This document shows positions 34,636 through 43,656 of a DNA stretch of 64,000 nucleotides, piece after piece. Position 1 is the stretch's first letter. Every line of letters begins with the position of its first letter. The DNA is taken from NCBI RefSeq assembly GCF_009712225.1, contig NZ_WASP01000008.1, forward strand, positions 1 through 64,000. Reading direction: 5' to 3'. Source of the DNA: Desulfovibrio sp. Lineage in GTDB: Bacteria; Desulfobacterota; Desulfovibrionia; Desulfovibrionales; Desulfovibrionaceae. The notes under the pieces were generated by a model. It was not told the DNA's origin, ran no database searches, and saw only the letters and a program-made list of their open reading frames with translations. The position numbers and the translations under genes were made by a program.

Positions 34636-35682
34636 TCAAGGTTCGCCAACAATGCTTTCGCCCGCGGGGTCGTGCAGCCCAAAATTGCGGGCCGCAGTAG
34701 CGGGAGAGGTGTTGGCGTAACAGTATACGCAGCCGTGGGGGCAGGTATCGTACTGGCCCACATCCTTGCAGGGCACGCACAGGCATACGGCCCGCTGTCC
34801 AGGGTCACGCGGGTACTCATGCATTGTGCTGGCAACATCCGCCCCCGAGGGCTTCGCCAGCGGCAGGCCCAACTGGCGGGGCTGCGCAAGGCCAAACAGC
34901 CGCAGGATATCCGGGTGCCGGTTGGTCAGCTTGAGGATAAGTTCGGGATCGGTGCAGCTGTTATGTCTGATGCCAAAGGCCGACAGATCGCCCTTTTCGC
35001 CGCAGGTGCAGGGCTCCACCTCCATCTCGGCAGCCAGCCGGGCCACGCCTGCGGCAACAGCCTGCATTTCGGCCTGCGTAAAATCACGCCAGCCAAGGCC
35101 AGCCCTGCGCATGTTTTCGCGCACCTTGCGGTAGTCTGCTATGTCGGCAAAGCTGAACACGAGCTTGCGGGTACAGCCCTTGAGAGCTTGGCCTATGCGG
35201 CCCATGCGCTCTAGCAATACCTCACAGGCATTGGGGTTTTGGGCCAAGGCACCTGCAAGCATGAGCGGGTCAAAGCGCCACACCACCCGTTCCGGCCCTG
35301 CCACATCGGCAAATCTCCTGAAGGTATCAATGCGATTTGCCAGTGACGGCAAATTGGGCTCCCAGCCTTCAGCCTCATAATCGTTGAGCGTAAATTCCAG
35401 ATACCAGGCAAGACCCCGCGCCTCCACCTGCGGCAACAGGGGCAACAGCGGCAGCGGATTTTTGCTCCAGAAGACAACCACGCGCAGGTGGTCAAAGGCA
35501 ACATACTGGGGCCGTCCGTTAAAAGGGTTGACCCATCGGGCATAGCCCTCGCGCAGGCGGTTCATGAACCACCGGGCGTAAAAGGCCGGAATGTCCGTTG
35601 CCCTGCTGGCCGCGATAATCTCTGGCGCAATGGCACTCACTGGGCCTTCTGCGGCATTGATCTGCACTGTTCTCCACTTCAT
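34636..35682 (-). CDS. DUF1848-family Cys-rich protein
   Basis: The 348-residue product matches the DUF1848 family: IIAASRATDIPAFYARWF and VVFWSKNPLPLLPLL near the N-terminus, and C-terminal cysteines in DVGQYDTCPHGCVYCYAN that probably bind an iron-sulfur cluster. Another cysteine pair (PCTCGEKG) lies in the middle. The function of the family is not known. It converges with the radical SAM gene with only 3 bases between stops. Confidence 0.82.
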   Translation of the reverse strand: MKWRTVQINAAEGPVSAIAPEIIAASRATDIPAFYARWFMNRLREGYARWVNPFNGRPQYVAFDHLRVVVFWSKNPLPLLPLLPQVEARGLAWYLEFTLNDYEAEGWEPNLPSLANRIDTFRRFADVAGPERVVWRFDPLMLAGALAQNPNACEVLLERMGRIGQALKGCTRKLVFSFADIADYRKVRENMRRAGLGWRDFTQAEMQAVAAGVARLAAEMEVEPCTCGEKGDLSAFGIRHNSCTDPELILKLTNRHPDILRLFGLAQPRQLGLPLAKPSGADVASTMHEYPRDPGQRAVCLCVPCKDVGQYDTCPHGCVYCYANTSPATAARNFGLHDPAGESIVGEP

Positions 35683-35839
35683 GGAGCGAGTGTTTCAGGG
35701 CGGTCGTGCTTCGTCAACTGCCCCAAGCGCGGCGGCAAAGCCCGCGCCCACGTCCCGGCAAGGCGTTTTGACATATCCTGCGCAATTGTTATTCTTACCC
35801 TGCAAGCACGTTCAGACAACCTGCAACAAGTGGATTTTC

Positions 35840-36007
35840 ATGTCTTTTTTCTCATGGATGCAAAGCATCTTCACGCCGCCCTCCACAGGCGACCCTGATC
35901 TGGATGATATGCGTCCAGGCTTTGAGTGGAATCAGAACGCCCGCATAGTGCTGGCCATCATTGTTGTCATTCTTTCGGCCTTTGTGGTCTTCTGGATACT
36001 GTCATGA
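35840..36007 (+). CDS. Small single-helix membrane protein coupled to queD
   Basis: A 55-residue protein: a short polar part (residues 1-32, with STGDPDLDDMRPGFEWNQN) and one C-terminal transmembrane helix (ARIVLAIIVVILSAFVVFWIL). It is embedded in a longer upstream frame whose earlier part has no ribosome-binding site, so ATG 35840 is chosen. Its stop overlaps the queD start (ATGA), implying coupled translation. Function unknown. Confidence 0.65.
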   Translation: MSFFSWMQSIFTPPSTGDPDLDDMRPGFEWNQNARIVLAIIVVILSAFVVFWILS

Positions 36008-36417
36008 CAAAAGGCGCTTTTTGGCGGCTGACCGTGCGCGACGATTTTTCAGCCGGTCACGCCCTGCGGCATTATGAAGGCAAGTGCGAACGCATGCACG
36101 GCCACAACTTTGCAGTTGAACTCACCGTGCAGGGACAGCGCCTGACCCGTGACACGGAAATGCTGCTCGACTTTAAAACGCTGAAAACCAGCCTCAAAAC
36201 CGTGCTCGATACTCTTGACCACAGACTGCTCAACGAAACGCCGCCCTTTGACGTCATAAACCCCTCGTCCGAGAATCTGGCGCGGCACATCTGGCGCGGC
36301 ATGGCCGAGCTACTGGCAACGCACACCGACCCGCAGGCCCGCGAAGTGCGGCTGTACAGTGTTACGGTTTCTGAAAAAGGTGCCCAAAGCGCCACCTATA
36401 TGGAAGTGGACGACTGA
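36004..36417 (+). CDS. queD: 6-carboxy-tetrahydropterin synthase QueD
   Basis: QueD converts 7,8-dihydroneopterin triphosphate to 6-carboxy-5,6,7,8-tetrahydropterin in queuosine synthesis. The 137-residue protein has the zinc ligands in FSAGHALRHY and MHGHNFAVEL, the catalytic Cys in GKCERMHGH, DFKTLK, LDHRLLNE and the C-terminal Glu in TVSEKGAQSATY. ATG 36004 overlaps the preceding small gene by four bases. queC and queE are not in the window. Confidence 0.92.
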   Translation: MTKGAFWRLTVRDDFSAGHALRHYEGKCERMHGHNFAVELTVQGQRLTRDTEMLLDFKTLKTSLKTVLDTLDHRLLNETPPFDVINPSSENLARHIWRGMAELLATHTDPQAREVRLYSVTVSEKGAQSATYMEVDD

Positions 36418-36472
36418 CCGGGCGCGGCCCCCAGCTGAGCCAAGGCAACCCCCACCAAACGGACCCCCACGC

Positions 36473-37342
36473 ATGGCCCAGGCTCTGTGTCTCTTGCACG
36501 CCAACTGTCAGGGCGACGCGCTGCGCCCCCTGCTTGAAAATTCTCCGGCCTTTGCCAGCCGCTTTCGCATCCGCCAGTATGTGAACTACACGCGGCAGAG
36601 CATTGCCGCGCAGGATATAGAGCACTGCGACCTTTTTCTGTACCAGCGGCTTGCACCCAGGTGGGGCGACCTCTCCACCGAGCAGATGCTGCCGCGCCTG
36701 CCCCAGCATTGCCAGGCCATTGAAATTCCCAATCTTTTTTTCAAGGGCTACTGGCCCCACTGGTCGCGCGACGAGCACATCAATTTTGCCGACAGCCTGC
36801 TTGAAACCCTGCTTGAAAAGGTAAGCCCACACGAGGCCCTCACCCTCTACCTGCGGGGCTCTGCCGCTCTGCTGGGCGATGCCGCAACGCTCAACCGCCT
36901 AGCCGAGGAATCGCTGGGCCGCGAAGAAGCCAAGGAGAGCGACGCGCCCATCAAGTGTGCGCCCCTGCTGCGCGAACGCTGGCGTGAAGAGCAGATGTTC
37001 ATAACCGTCAACCACCCGGGCCGCGAGCTTGTGTGCCACATGGCCGACAGACTGCTGCACCTGCTGGGCCTCGGGGGCTTGTCCCGGTCCACGCGCGCTG
37101 GATTTGTTCACCCGCTGGAAGATTTCTGGCTGCCTGTGCACCCTGCGGTGGGGGGCAGCCTTGGCCTGCCCTTTGCCAGTGCCGAAAAACGCTGGCCCAT
37201 CTATCATCTGCAGCTCACGCACCGCGAGTACACCATGTGCTACATGGCCTGCCGGGCCAATAATGTAGGAGATTTTTTGACATTTCTTAAAAACCTTTCG
37301 CCCGATGCCCTGCACGCCGCAACGGCAGCCGTAGGCGGCTAG
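36473..37342 (+). CDS. WcbI-like putative polysaccharide biosynthesis protein
   Basis: The 289-residue product begins ALCLLHANCQGDALRPLL, which matches the GNCQ start of the WcbI domain found in capsule biosynthesis proteins of uncertain activity (an acyl/acetyltransferase has been suggested). Residues 75-110 (IEIPNLFFKGYWPHWSRDEH) and the C-terminal half are consistent with the family. A capsule role is not supported by neighbours, which are queD and an FMN reductase. ATG 36473 was chosen because the frame upstream overlaps queD. Confidence 0.7.
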   Translation: MAQALCLLHANCQGDALRPLLENSPAFASRFRIRQYVNYTRQSIAAQDIEHCDLFLYQRLAPRWGDLSTEQMLPRLPQHCQAIEIPNLFFKGYWPHWSRDEHINFADSLLETLLEKVSPHEALTLYLRGSAALLGDAATLNRLAEESLGREEAKESDAPIKCAPLLRERWREEQMFITVNHPGRELVCHMADRLLHLLGLGGLSRSTRAGFVHPLEDFWLPVHPAVGGSLGLPFASAEKRWPIYHLQLTHREYTMCYMACRANNVGDFLTFLKNLSPDALHAATAAVGG

Positions 37343-37474
37343 CGGCCTCTTTATGCAGGCAGCGGCCTGAGCACCGGGCAAACCCAGCCACGCCACACAC
37401 GGCGGCAGCGGCAGACAGGCCGCCTCCGCTCACTCAGCGGGCTGCGGCCAGACCGCGCCCAAAAGGAGACATTC

Positions 37475-38098
37475 ATGAAAGTTCTGATGATCAACGGCAG
37501 CCCGCATCCCAAGGGCTGCACCTTTACCGCGCTGTCCACCGTGGCTGCGCAGCTTGAAAAAAACGGCGTTGAAACCCAGATGCTCCAGCTGGGCGTAAAG
37601 CCCATCCAGTGCTGTATTGCCTGCGGCAAGTGCAAGGATACCGGCCATTGCGTATTTAATGCCGACCACGTCAACGAAGCCATTGACCTGCTGCGCGCAG
37701 CAGACGGTTTTGTTGTGGGTTCGCCGGTCTATTACGCAGGGCCCAACGGCGGCATCACTTCGTTTCTTGACCGCATGTTCTTTTTCAAATCCATCCATTA
37801 TGCCTTCAAACCCGCTGCCGCCGTGGTGAGCTGTCGCCGTGGCGGGGCCAGCGCCTCTTTTGACAGGCTGAACAAGTACTTTACCATTGCGCGCATGCCT
37901 GTGGTTTCTTCGCAGTACTGGAACGCCGTGCACGGCAACACCCCGGAAGAAGTCATGCAGGACAAGGAAGGTCTGCAGATCATGCGCACCCTGGGCGACA
38001 ACATGGCCTGGCTGCTCAAGTGCATTGCCGCTGGCAAGGCCGCTGGCGTGGCAACTCCCACGCCCGAAGCCTGGGAACCCACCAACTTTATCCGTTAG
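37475..38098 (+). CDS. Flavodoxin-like NAD(P)H-dependent FMN reductase
   Basis: The 207-residue protein has the FMN-binding loop MINGSPHPKGCTFTAL and the GSPVYYAGPNGGI segment of the NADPH-dependent FMN reductase/iron-sulfur flavoprotein superfamily. Residues about 47-60 (CCIACGKCKDTGHC) hold several cysteines that could bind a [4Fe-4S] cluster as in iron-sulfur flavoproteins. Substrate unknown. AAGGAGA lies before ATG 37475; a terminator follows the gene. Confidence 0.86.
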   Translation: MKVLMINGSPHPKGCTFTALSTVAAQLEKNGVETQMLQLGVKPIQCCIACGKCKDTGHCVFNADHVNEAIDLLRAADGFVVGSPVYYAGPNGGITSFLDRMFFFKSIHYAFKPAAAVVSCRRGGASASFDRLNKYFTIARMPVVSSQYWNAVHGNTPEEVMQDKEGLQIMRTLGDNMAWLLKCIAAGKAAGVATPTPEAWEPTNFIR

Positions 38099-38853
38099 CG
38101 GCCCTTTTGGCGGGGCTGCCGCCAAAAGCAGCAGCTCACCCACACAGAGCTGCCCGAAAGTATACTTTCGGGCAGCTTTTTTGTATCCAGCGGGCGAAAA
38201 TATCTTGCTTTTTTCACACGCGACGCATCGACAGGCTAGGGCGCGCGTACACTGCCGGGCATATGCAACTCTGCGGCAAAACTGCGCAACAGGTTTTAAC
38301 GAGCGGCAGTTATATTTCTGCGGACCACCCCTGTCAGCCCGGGGCAAACGCATTTGCGCGAATATCATCAATCAGTATATCGGTTTCTAATAACGCTAAT
38401 TTGACACATTTCGTACAGTATAACATAAATATTTACTGCACTATCCAATTCATAAATAACTATTACACGCACAATATGAATGTTTGTGATTTTTTTTACA
38501 TAGCTTTCACCACATGCATCCAAGCTTCAATCGACGACACATCCATTGAACCACTACAAAGATTGATCAACCATTCAATAATATATTGTTGCCAGCAACT
38601 TACACATCTGGCATGGTTCCCACAATTATTTTCATTTGCATGCCCTGTGCATCTGCCAGCAATACAAATGGACGTGCGGCAGACGGCTGACACTCGCCCA
38701 ACATTCGACAAGGCCGCATGCTGACGGATCAATACATTAATGTTTACTGGTCTTTATAAGCAATCTAGCACATCATGTGCGGGCTGAATATTTCGCGCGT
38801 CTGGCAGGCCCAGCCCCAGATAGCAGCAATAATTGCAGTATAAAGAGGATGCC
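38099..38853. other. 755-base AT-rich gene-free region before the fumarase operon
   Basis: The first part holds two hairpins, the second being the terminator at 38148-38182. From about 38390 to 38770 the sequence is clearly more AT-rich than its neighbours. Candidate promoter: TTGACA (38401-38406), 17-base spacer, CATAAA (38424-38429). A TTGTGA half-site occurs near 38485. No frame here has coding support. It may carry the regulatory region of the fumarase-fumarate reductase operon or a remnant of foreign DNA. Confidence 0.45.
38148..38182 (+). terminator. Intrinsic terminator after the FMN reductase
   Basis: A perfect 30-base palindrome (38148-38177; stem of 13 bp or more) is followed by TTTTTT. 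Just upstream another perfect 10-bp hairpin (38104-38113 with 38119-38128) directly follows the stop codon; it has no U-run. Confidence 0.9.
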
Positions 38854-39699
38854 ATGAAGGAAATCAATGTTGAGGACATAGCCTGCGCGGTTGCCGATTT
38901 GGCCGTGCGCGCCTGTTGCCGCCTGCCGCAGGACATGGTGGACGGCATGCGCAAGGCGCATGAGGCCGAACCCTCGCCCGTGGGCAAAAACATTCTTGAG
39001 CAGCTGCTCGAAAACGCAGCCATTGCCGCCAACGACAGCATCCCCATCTGTCAGGATACCGGTCTTGCCGTCATTTTTGCCGATGTGGGTCAGGACGTGC
39101 GCATTGTGGGCGGAGCCTTTGAAGACGCCGTTAACGAAGGCGTGCGCCGCGGTTATGTGGATGGCTACCTGCGCAAATCGTGCGTGGCCGAGCCGCTTTT
39201 TGAACGCAAAAACACGCGCGACAACACACCCGCCGTCATCCACACCCGCCTTGTGCCGGGCGATTCACTGCGGTTGCGGCTGGCCCCCAAGGGAGCTGGT
39301 TCTGAAAACAAGAGCGTGGTCAAAATGCTGGTGCCCGCCGACGGCATTGAAGGCGTGCGCAAGGTTGTGCTGGATGCCGTGCTGGCCGCTGGCCCCAATT
39401 CCTGCCCGCCCATGGTCGTCGGCGTTGGCCTTGGCGGAACCATGGAAATGGCCGCCATCTGCGCCAAGCGTGCCGCCGCGCGCGACCTTGAAAGCCATAA
39501 TCATGACCCGCGCTACGCTGCCTTTGAAGAAGAACTGCTTGAGCTGATCAACAAGACCGGCATCGGCCCCCAGGGCCTTGGCGGGCTGACTACGGCGCTC
39601 AAGGTGCATGTGGAATGGGCCCCCACCCACATTGCCTCGCTGCCTGTGGCCGTGAACATCAACTGCCACGCGGCGCGTCACGCCGAAGTTACGCTGTAG
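38854..39699 (+). CDS. Class I fumarate hydratase, alpha subunit
   Basis: The 281-residue subunit forms the [4Fe-4S] part of the two-subunit class I fumarase/tartrate dehydratase, interconverting malate and fumarate. Visible are the cluster-ligand regions IPICQDTGLAV, GSENKSVVKML and INCHAARHAEVTL. AGAGGA precedes ATG 38854. With the beta subunit and frdCAB it forms one gene row, giving malate to succinate. Fumarase rather than tartrate dehydratase is inferred from this context. Confidence 0.9.
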   Translation: MKEINVEDIACAVADLAVRACCRLPQDMVDGMRKAHEAEPSPVGKNILEQLLENAAIAANDSIPICQDTGLAVIFADVGQDVRIVGGAFEDAVNEGVRRGYVDGYLRKSCVAEPLFERKNTRDNTPAVIHTRLVPGDSLRLRLAPKGAGSENKSVVKMLVPADGIEGVRKVVLDAVLAAGPNSCPPMVVGVGLGGTMEMAAICAKRAAARDLESHNHDPRYAAFEEELLELINKTGIGPQGLGGLTTALKVHVEWAPTHIASLPVAVNINCHAARHAEVTL

Positions 39700-39708
39700 G
39701 AGACCGCC

Positions 39709-40272
39709 ATGTCTGAAACCCAGATGAAAAAAATCCGCGCTCCTTTTGACGAAGCCACCGCGCGATCGCTGCGCGCTGGCGACAGAGTGCTTATTTCGGG
39801 CACCATTCTTGCCGCGCGCGATGCGGCCCACAAACGCCTTGTGGAAACCCTGGACAGGGGCGAACCCCTGCCCGTGGATCTGAATGGCGCAGTTGTGTAC
39901 TACGTTGGCCCCAGCCCTGCCAAACCTGGTGAAGTGATCGGTGCAGCTGGCCCCACCACGTCTGGCCGCATGGATGCCTACACCCCCCGCCTGCTTGACC
40001 AGGGCCTCAAGGGAATGATTGGCAAGGGCTACCGCAAGCCAGAGGTGGTTGAAGCCATGAAGAAACACGGCGTGCCCTACCTTGCCGCCGTGGGTGGTGC
40101 GGGGGCGCTCATTGCCCGCAGCATCAAGAAATATACGGTGCTGACCTACGAAGACCTTGGGCCGGAAGCCGTGGCCGCCATGGAAGTGGAAGATTTTCCT
40201 GCCATTGTGGTCATCGACAGCACTGGCGACAACTACTACGAAACCGGGCAGGCGCCGTACAGACGATCCTGA
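39709..40272 (+). CDS. Class I fumarate hydratase, beta subunit
   Basis: The 187-residue subunit completes the class I fumarase. Family features include AGDRVLISGTILAARDAAHKRL, VYYVGPSPAKPGEVIGAAGPTTSGRMD and KKYTVLTYEDLGPEAV. It starts 9 bases after the alpha subunit with a GGAGA ribosome-binding site, and is followed by frdC. Confidence 0.92.
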   Translation: MSETQMKKIRAPFDEATARSLRAGDRVLISGTILAARDAAHKRLVETLDRGEPLPVDLNGAVVYYVGPSPAKPGEVIGAAGPTTSGRMDAYTPRLLDQGLKGMIGKGYRKPEVVEAMKKHGVPYLAAVGGAGALIARSIKKYTVLTYEDLGPEAVAAMEVEDFPAIVVIDSTGDNYYETGQAPYRRS

Positions 40273-40367
40273 CCTTCAATATGGCCTGTTTGCATGCCGA
40301 GTGCTGAAAAGGGCGCGGCCTTGTCGCGCCGTTTTATAATGCCTGACATCTTTATGAAGGAGTTGGT

Positions 40368-40997
40368 ATGGCCTTAAGCAGATCCCCTGTCGATGACCGA
40401 ACCCGCCTTGATTTCTGGCAAGCGGCTTCTGGCGCGGTGCTGGCGCTTTTTGTGTGCGTGCATCTGGTGCTTGAAGGAACGGTTGTTCTCAGCCCCGCAC
40501 TGACCAACGGCATAGCCTGGCTACTTGAAGTGACCATGCTGGCGCAGGTGGCGACCCCCGTCATCATGCTGCTGATTCTGTTCCACTTCTACATCGCTGC
40601 CCGCAAAATGCCCTTCCGCGCCAATGAGCTGGGCGTTTTTGTGCAGCACAGCAAAGGCCTCAGGGAGCTGGATACATGGCTGTGGCTGGTGCAAATTTTT
40701 ACGGCCATTATCATTCTTGCGGGCGCATTCTACCATGTGTACAGCGTCATGACCGACCTGCCCATCAATGTGGCGGGCAGCACCAAGCGCCTGCACTCTG
40801 GCTGGCTGGCCTTCTACGTGTTCTTTCTGCCGTGCGTCATTCTGCACACGGGCATCGGCGTGTACCGCCTGGCCGTCAAATTCGGCTTTTGCGTCAAGGC
40901 CACCCGCCCCGCATGGCGCAAGTGGACCTGGATTGTCATGGGCTGTTATCTTCTGCTCGGCGCGGCTGCACTGACCCGCGTGTGGTTTCTGGGATAG
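40368..40997 (+). CDS. frdC: Fumarate reductase cytochrome b subunit FrdC
   Basis: The 209-residue membrane anchor has five hydrophobic helices and resembles the diheme cytochrome b of Wolinella fumarate reductase. Histidines in VCVHLVLEG, LFHFYIAARK, AFYHVYSV, RLHSGW and ILHTGIGVYR are candidate heme ligands. It would accept electrons from menaquinol, whose genes lie at 14-18 kb. AGGAG precedes ATG 40368. Confidence 0.9.
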   Translation: MALSRSPVDDRTRLDFWQAASGAVLALFVCVHLVLEGTVVLSPALTNGIAWLLEVTMLAQVATPVIMLLILFHFYIAARKMPFRANELGVFVQHSKGLRELDTWLWLVQIFTAIIILAGAFYHVYSVMTDLPINVAGSTKRLHSGWLAFYVFFLPCVILHTGIGVYRLAVKFGFCVKATRPAWRKWTWIVMGCYLLLGAAALTRVWFLG

Positions 40998-41006
40998 GGG
41001 GTGCGT

Positions 41007-42863
41007 ATGCGAGTTTTTGAAAGTGATGTTCTTTGCATAGGCGCCGGCCTGGCCGGGGAACGCGTGGCTGTGGAAGCGGCTCAGGCCGGGTTCAGGGTTA
41101 TCTGTCTTTCGCTGGTGCCGCCCAAGCGCTCGCACTCGTCTGCCGCCATGGGCGGCATGCAGGCGGCCCTTGGCAACTCCATCATGGGCGAGGGCGACTG
41201 CCCCGAGGTGCATTTTAACGACACAGTTAAAGGCTCTGACTGGGGCTGCGACCAGGAAGTGGCCCGCCTCTTTGCCGAAACCGGCCCCATCGCCATGCGT
41301 GAAATGGCCTGGATGGGTGTGCCCTGGAGCCGCGTTGTGCCCGGAGAGCATACCTACTACAAGGGCGGCAAACCTTTTCAGGCTACGGAAAAAACCGAGA
41401 ACGAAGGGCTGATCCACTCCCGCGCCTTTGGCGGCACGGCCAAGTGGCGCACCTGCTATACTTCGGACGGTACCGGCCACGCCGTGCTGTTCACCCTCGA
41501 CAACCGCCTGCTGCAGCTGGGCGTTGACGTGCACGACCGCATGCAGGCCGAAGCCCTCATTCACGATGGGCAGCGCTGCATGGGCTGTGTGGCGCGCGAC
41601 CTGCGCACCGGCGAGCTGGTGGGCTATTTTGCCAAGGCCACGCTGATCGCCACGGGCGGCTATGGCCGCATTTACCGAGCCACCACCAACGCCATCATCT
41701 GCGACGGCGGCGGCCAGATCACCGCCCTTGAAACCGGTGTCGTGCCTCTTGGCAACATGGAGGCCGTGCAGTTTCACCCCACGGGCACAGTGCCAACCGA
41801 CATTCTGGTTACAGAAGGCTGCCGTGGCGACGGCGGCACCCTGCTGGACGTGAATGAATACCGCTTCATGCCCGACTATGAACCCGAAAAGGCCGAGCTT
41901 GCCTCGCGCGACGTGGTTTCGCGCCGCATGACCGAACACATGCGCAAGGGTCTTGGCGTGCAGAGCCCCTACGGCGAACACCTCTGGCTCGATATCCGCC
42001 ATCTGGGCGAAAAGCACATCACCACGAACCTGCGGGAAGTGTACGACATCTCCACGCATTTTCTGGGCGTCAACCCCATCCACCAGCTTATCCCCGTGCG
42101 GCCCACGCACCACTACAGCATGGGCGGCGTGCGCATCAACAAGGACGGGCATGCCTACGGGCTTCAGGGCCTGTTCTCTGCCGGTGAAGCGGCCTGCTGG
42201 GACATGCACGGCTTCAACCGCCTTGGCGGCAACTCGCTGGCAGAAACCATCGTTTCTGGCCGCATCGTGGGCGCCAAGCTTGTGGAATTCCTGCAGGGGT
42301 ACGAAACCGTGTTCTCCACCCAGGCCATGAAAGAAGCAGCCACCAAGATCAAGGACCGCATTGCCGCCCTCATGCGCGGTACGGGCGACGACTGCTACAC
42401 CCTGCGTAATGCCATGCAGGATATCATGATGGAACATGTGGGTATCTTCCGTAACGGCAAGGATCTGGAAGCGGGCGTTGCCAAGCTTCAGGAACTGCTG
42501 GAACGCACCAAGAACATGCGTCTGGCCAGCGGCAACATACCCGGCCCCAATGCCGAGCTCTCCATGGCGCTGCGCGTACCCGGCATGCTCAAGCTGGCCC
42601 TGTGCACGGCCTACGGCGCGCTTATGCGCACCGAAAGCCGCGGTGCGCATGCCCGCGAAGACTACCCCGAACGCAACGATAAGGAATGGCTCAACCGTAC
42701 CCTGGCCTACTGGAAGGAGGGCGACACCCTGCCCACCCTCAAGTACGAACCGGCAACGCCCTTCTACATTCTGCCCCCCGGTGACCGTGGATATGGCGGC
42801 GGCAAAATCATCCAGGCCGACATCAGCTCTGAAAAAATAGTGCCGTACGCGCAACAGGGGTAA
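41007..42863 (+). CDS. frdA: Fumarate reductase flavoprotein subunit FrdA
   Basis: The 618-residue catalytic subunit holds covalent FAD. Motifs: LCIGAGLAGERVAVEA, RSHSSAAMGGMQAALGNS (His for FAD linkage), the substrate-binding EAVQFHPTG and RMTEHMRKG, HYSMGGVRI and HGFNRLGGNSLAE. The pattern matches the Wolinella-type enzyme closely along its length. ATG 41007 follows a GGGGGT; a GTG 6 bases earlier is less likely. It reduces fumarate to succinate with menaquinol, or runs in reverse. Confidence 0.96.
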   Translation: MRVFESDVLCIGAGLAGERVAVEAAQAGFRVICLSLVPPKRSHSSAAMGGMQAALGNSIMGEGDCPEVHFNDTVKGSDWGCDQEVARLFAETGPIAMREMAWMGVPWSRVVPGEHTYYKGGKPFQATEKTENEGLIHSRAFGGTAKWRTCYTSDGTGHAVLFTLDNRLLQLGVDVHDRMQAEALIHDGQRCMGCVARDLRTGELVGYFAKATLIATGGYGRIYRATTNAIICDGGGQITALETGVVPLGNMEAVQFHPTGTVPTDILVTEGCRGDGGTLLDVNEYRFMPDYEPEKAELASRDVVSRRMTEHMRKGLGVQSPYGEHLWLDIRHLGEKHITTNLREVYDISTHFLGVNPIHQLIPVRPTHHYSMGGVRINKDGHAYGLQGLFSAGEAACWDMHGFNRLGGNSLAETIVSGRIVGAKLVEFLQGYETVFSTQAMKEAATKIKDRIAALMRGTGDDCYTLRNAMQDIMMEHVGIFRNGKDLEAGVAKLQELLERTKNMRLASGNIPGPNAELSMALRVPGMLKLALCTAYGALMRTESRGAHAREDYPERNDKEWLNRTLAYWKEGDTLPTLKYEPATPFYILPPGDRGYGGGKIIQADISSEKIVPYAQQG

Positions 42864-42873
42864 GGAGAGCCAC

Positions 42874-43656
42874 ATGGGACGCAATCTGACATTCGAGATA
42901 TTCCGCTATAATCCGCTGGACCCGCTCTCGCAGCCCCATATGCAGACCTTCCAGCTTGAAGAGCACAACAGCATGACGCTGTTTATCGCCCTCAACATGA
43001 TTCGCGAAACGCAGGACGCCTCGCTGCAGTTTGACTTTTGCTGCCGCGCCGGTATCTGCGGTTCGTGCGGCATGGTCATCAACGGCCGCCCCGGCCTTGC
43101 CTGCCATACGCAGACAAGCGACCTGCCGAGCCACATCACCCTGCATCCGCTGCCGGTGTTCAAGCTTCTTGGTGACCTGTCGGTAGATACGGGCACATGG
43201 TTTCGCAATGTGGGAACCAAGATCGAATCGTGGATTCACACCACCAAGGAATTCGACCCCACCGCGCAGGAAGACCGCATGAGCAACGATCTGGCCACCC
43301 AGATTTTCGAGCTCGACCGCTGCATTGAATGCGGCTGCTGCGTGGCAGCCTGCGGCACGGCCCGCATGCGCGAAGACTTTATTGGCGCTACCGCCATCAA
43401 CCGCATGGCGCGCTTCTACATTGACCCGCGCGACAACCGCACGCCCGCTGACTACTATGAGCTTATCGGCGACGACAACGGCGTGTTTGGCTGCATGGGC
43501 CTGCTTGCCTGCGACAACGTGTGCCCCAAGCAGTTGCCCCTCCAGGACCAGCTGGGCATCATGCGCCGCATGGTAACCATGGAGTCCGTGCGTGGCATTT
43601 TGCCTGAATTTATCAGAAACAAAATGCAGGGTTGCGGCTGCGGCTGCTCCAAGTAG
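42874..43656 (+). CDS. frdB: Fumarate reductase iron-sulfur subunit FrdB
   Basis: The 260-residue subunit connects FrdA to FrdC. It has the [2Fe-2S] motif CCRAGICGSCGM with a later Cys (LACH), and the two C-terminal cluster motifs CIECGCCVAAC and CMGLLACDNVCPK for [4Fe-4S] and [3Fe-4S]. The extreme C-terminus ends CGCGCSK, extra cysteines not part of the known clusters. AAGGAGA precedes ATG 42874. A terminator-like hairpin follows. Confidence 0.96.
   Translation: MGRNLTFEIFRYNPLDPLSQPHMQTFQLEEHNSMTLFIALNMIRETQDASLQFDFCCRAGICGSCGMVINGRPGLACHTQTSDLPSHITLHPLPVFKLLGDLSVDTGTWFRNVGTKIESWIHTTKEFDPTAQEDRMSNDLATQIFELDRCIECGCCVAACGTARMREDFIGATAINRMARFYIDPRDNRTPADYYELIGDDNGVFGCMGLLACDNVCPKQLPLQDQLGIMRRMVTMESVRGILPEFIRNKMQGCGCGCSK

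Noticed and set aside
38020-38732. Open frames in the AT-rich gap on both strands
   Set aside because: Cys/His-rich, poor ribosome-binding sites, overlapping each other and the terminator; no domain recognised.
40521-42884. A 787-codon minus-strand frame opposite frdC and frdA
   Set aside because: Antisense shadow of confidently assigned genes with no motif of its own.
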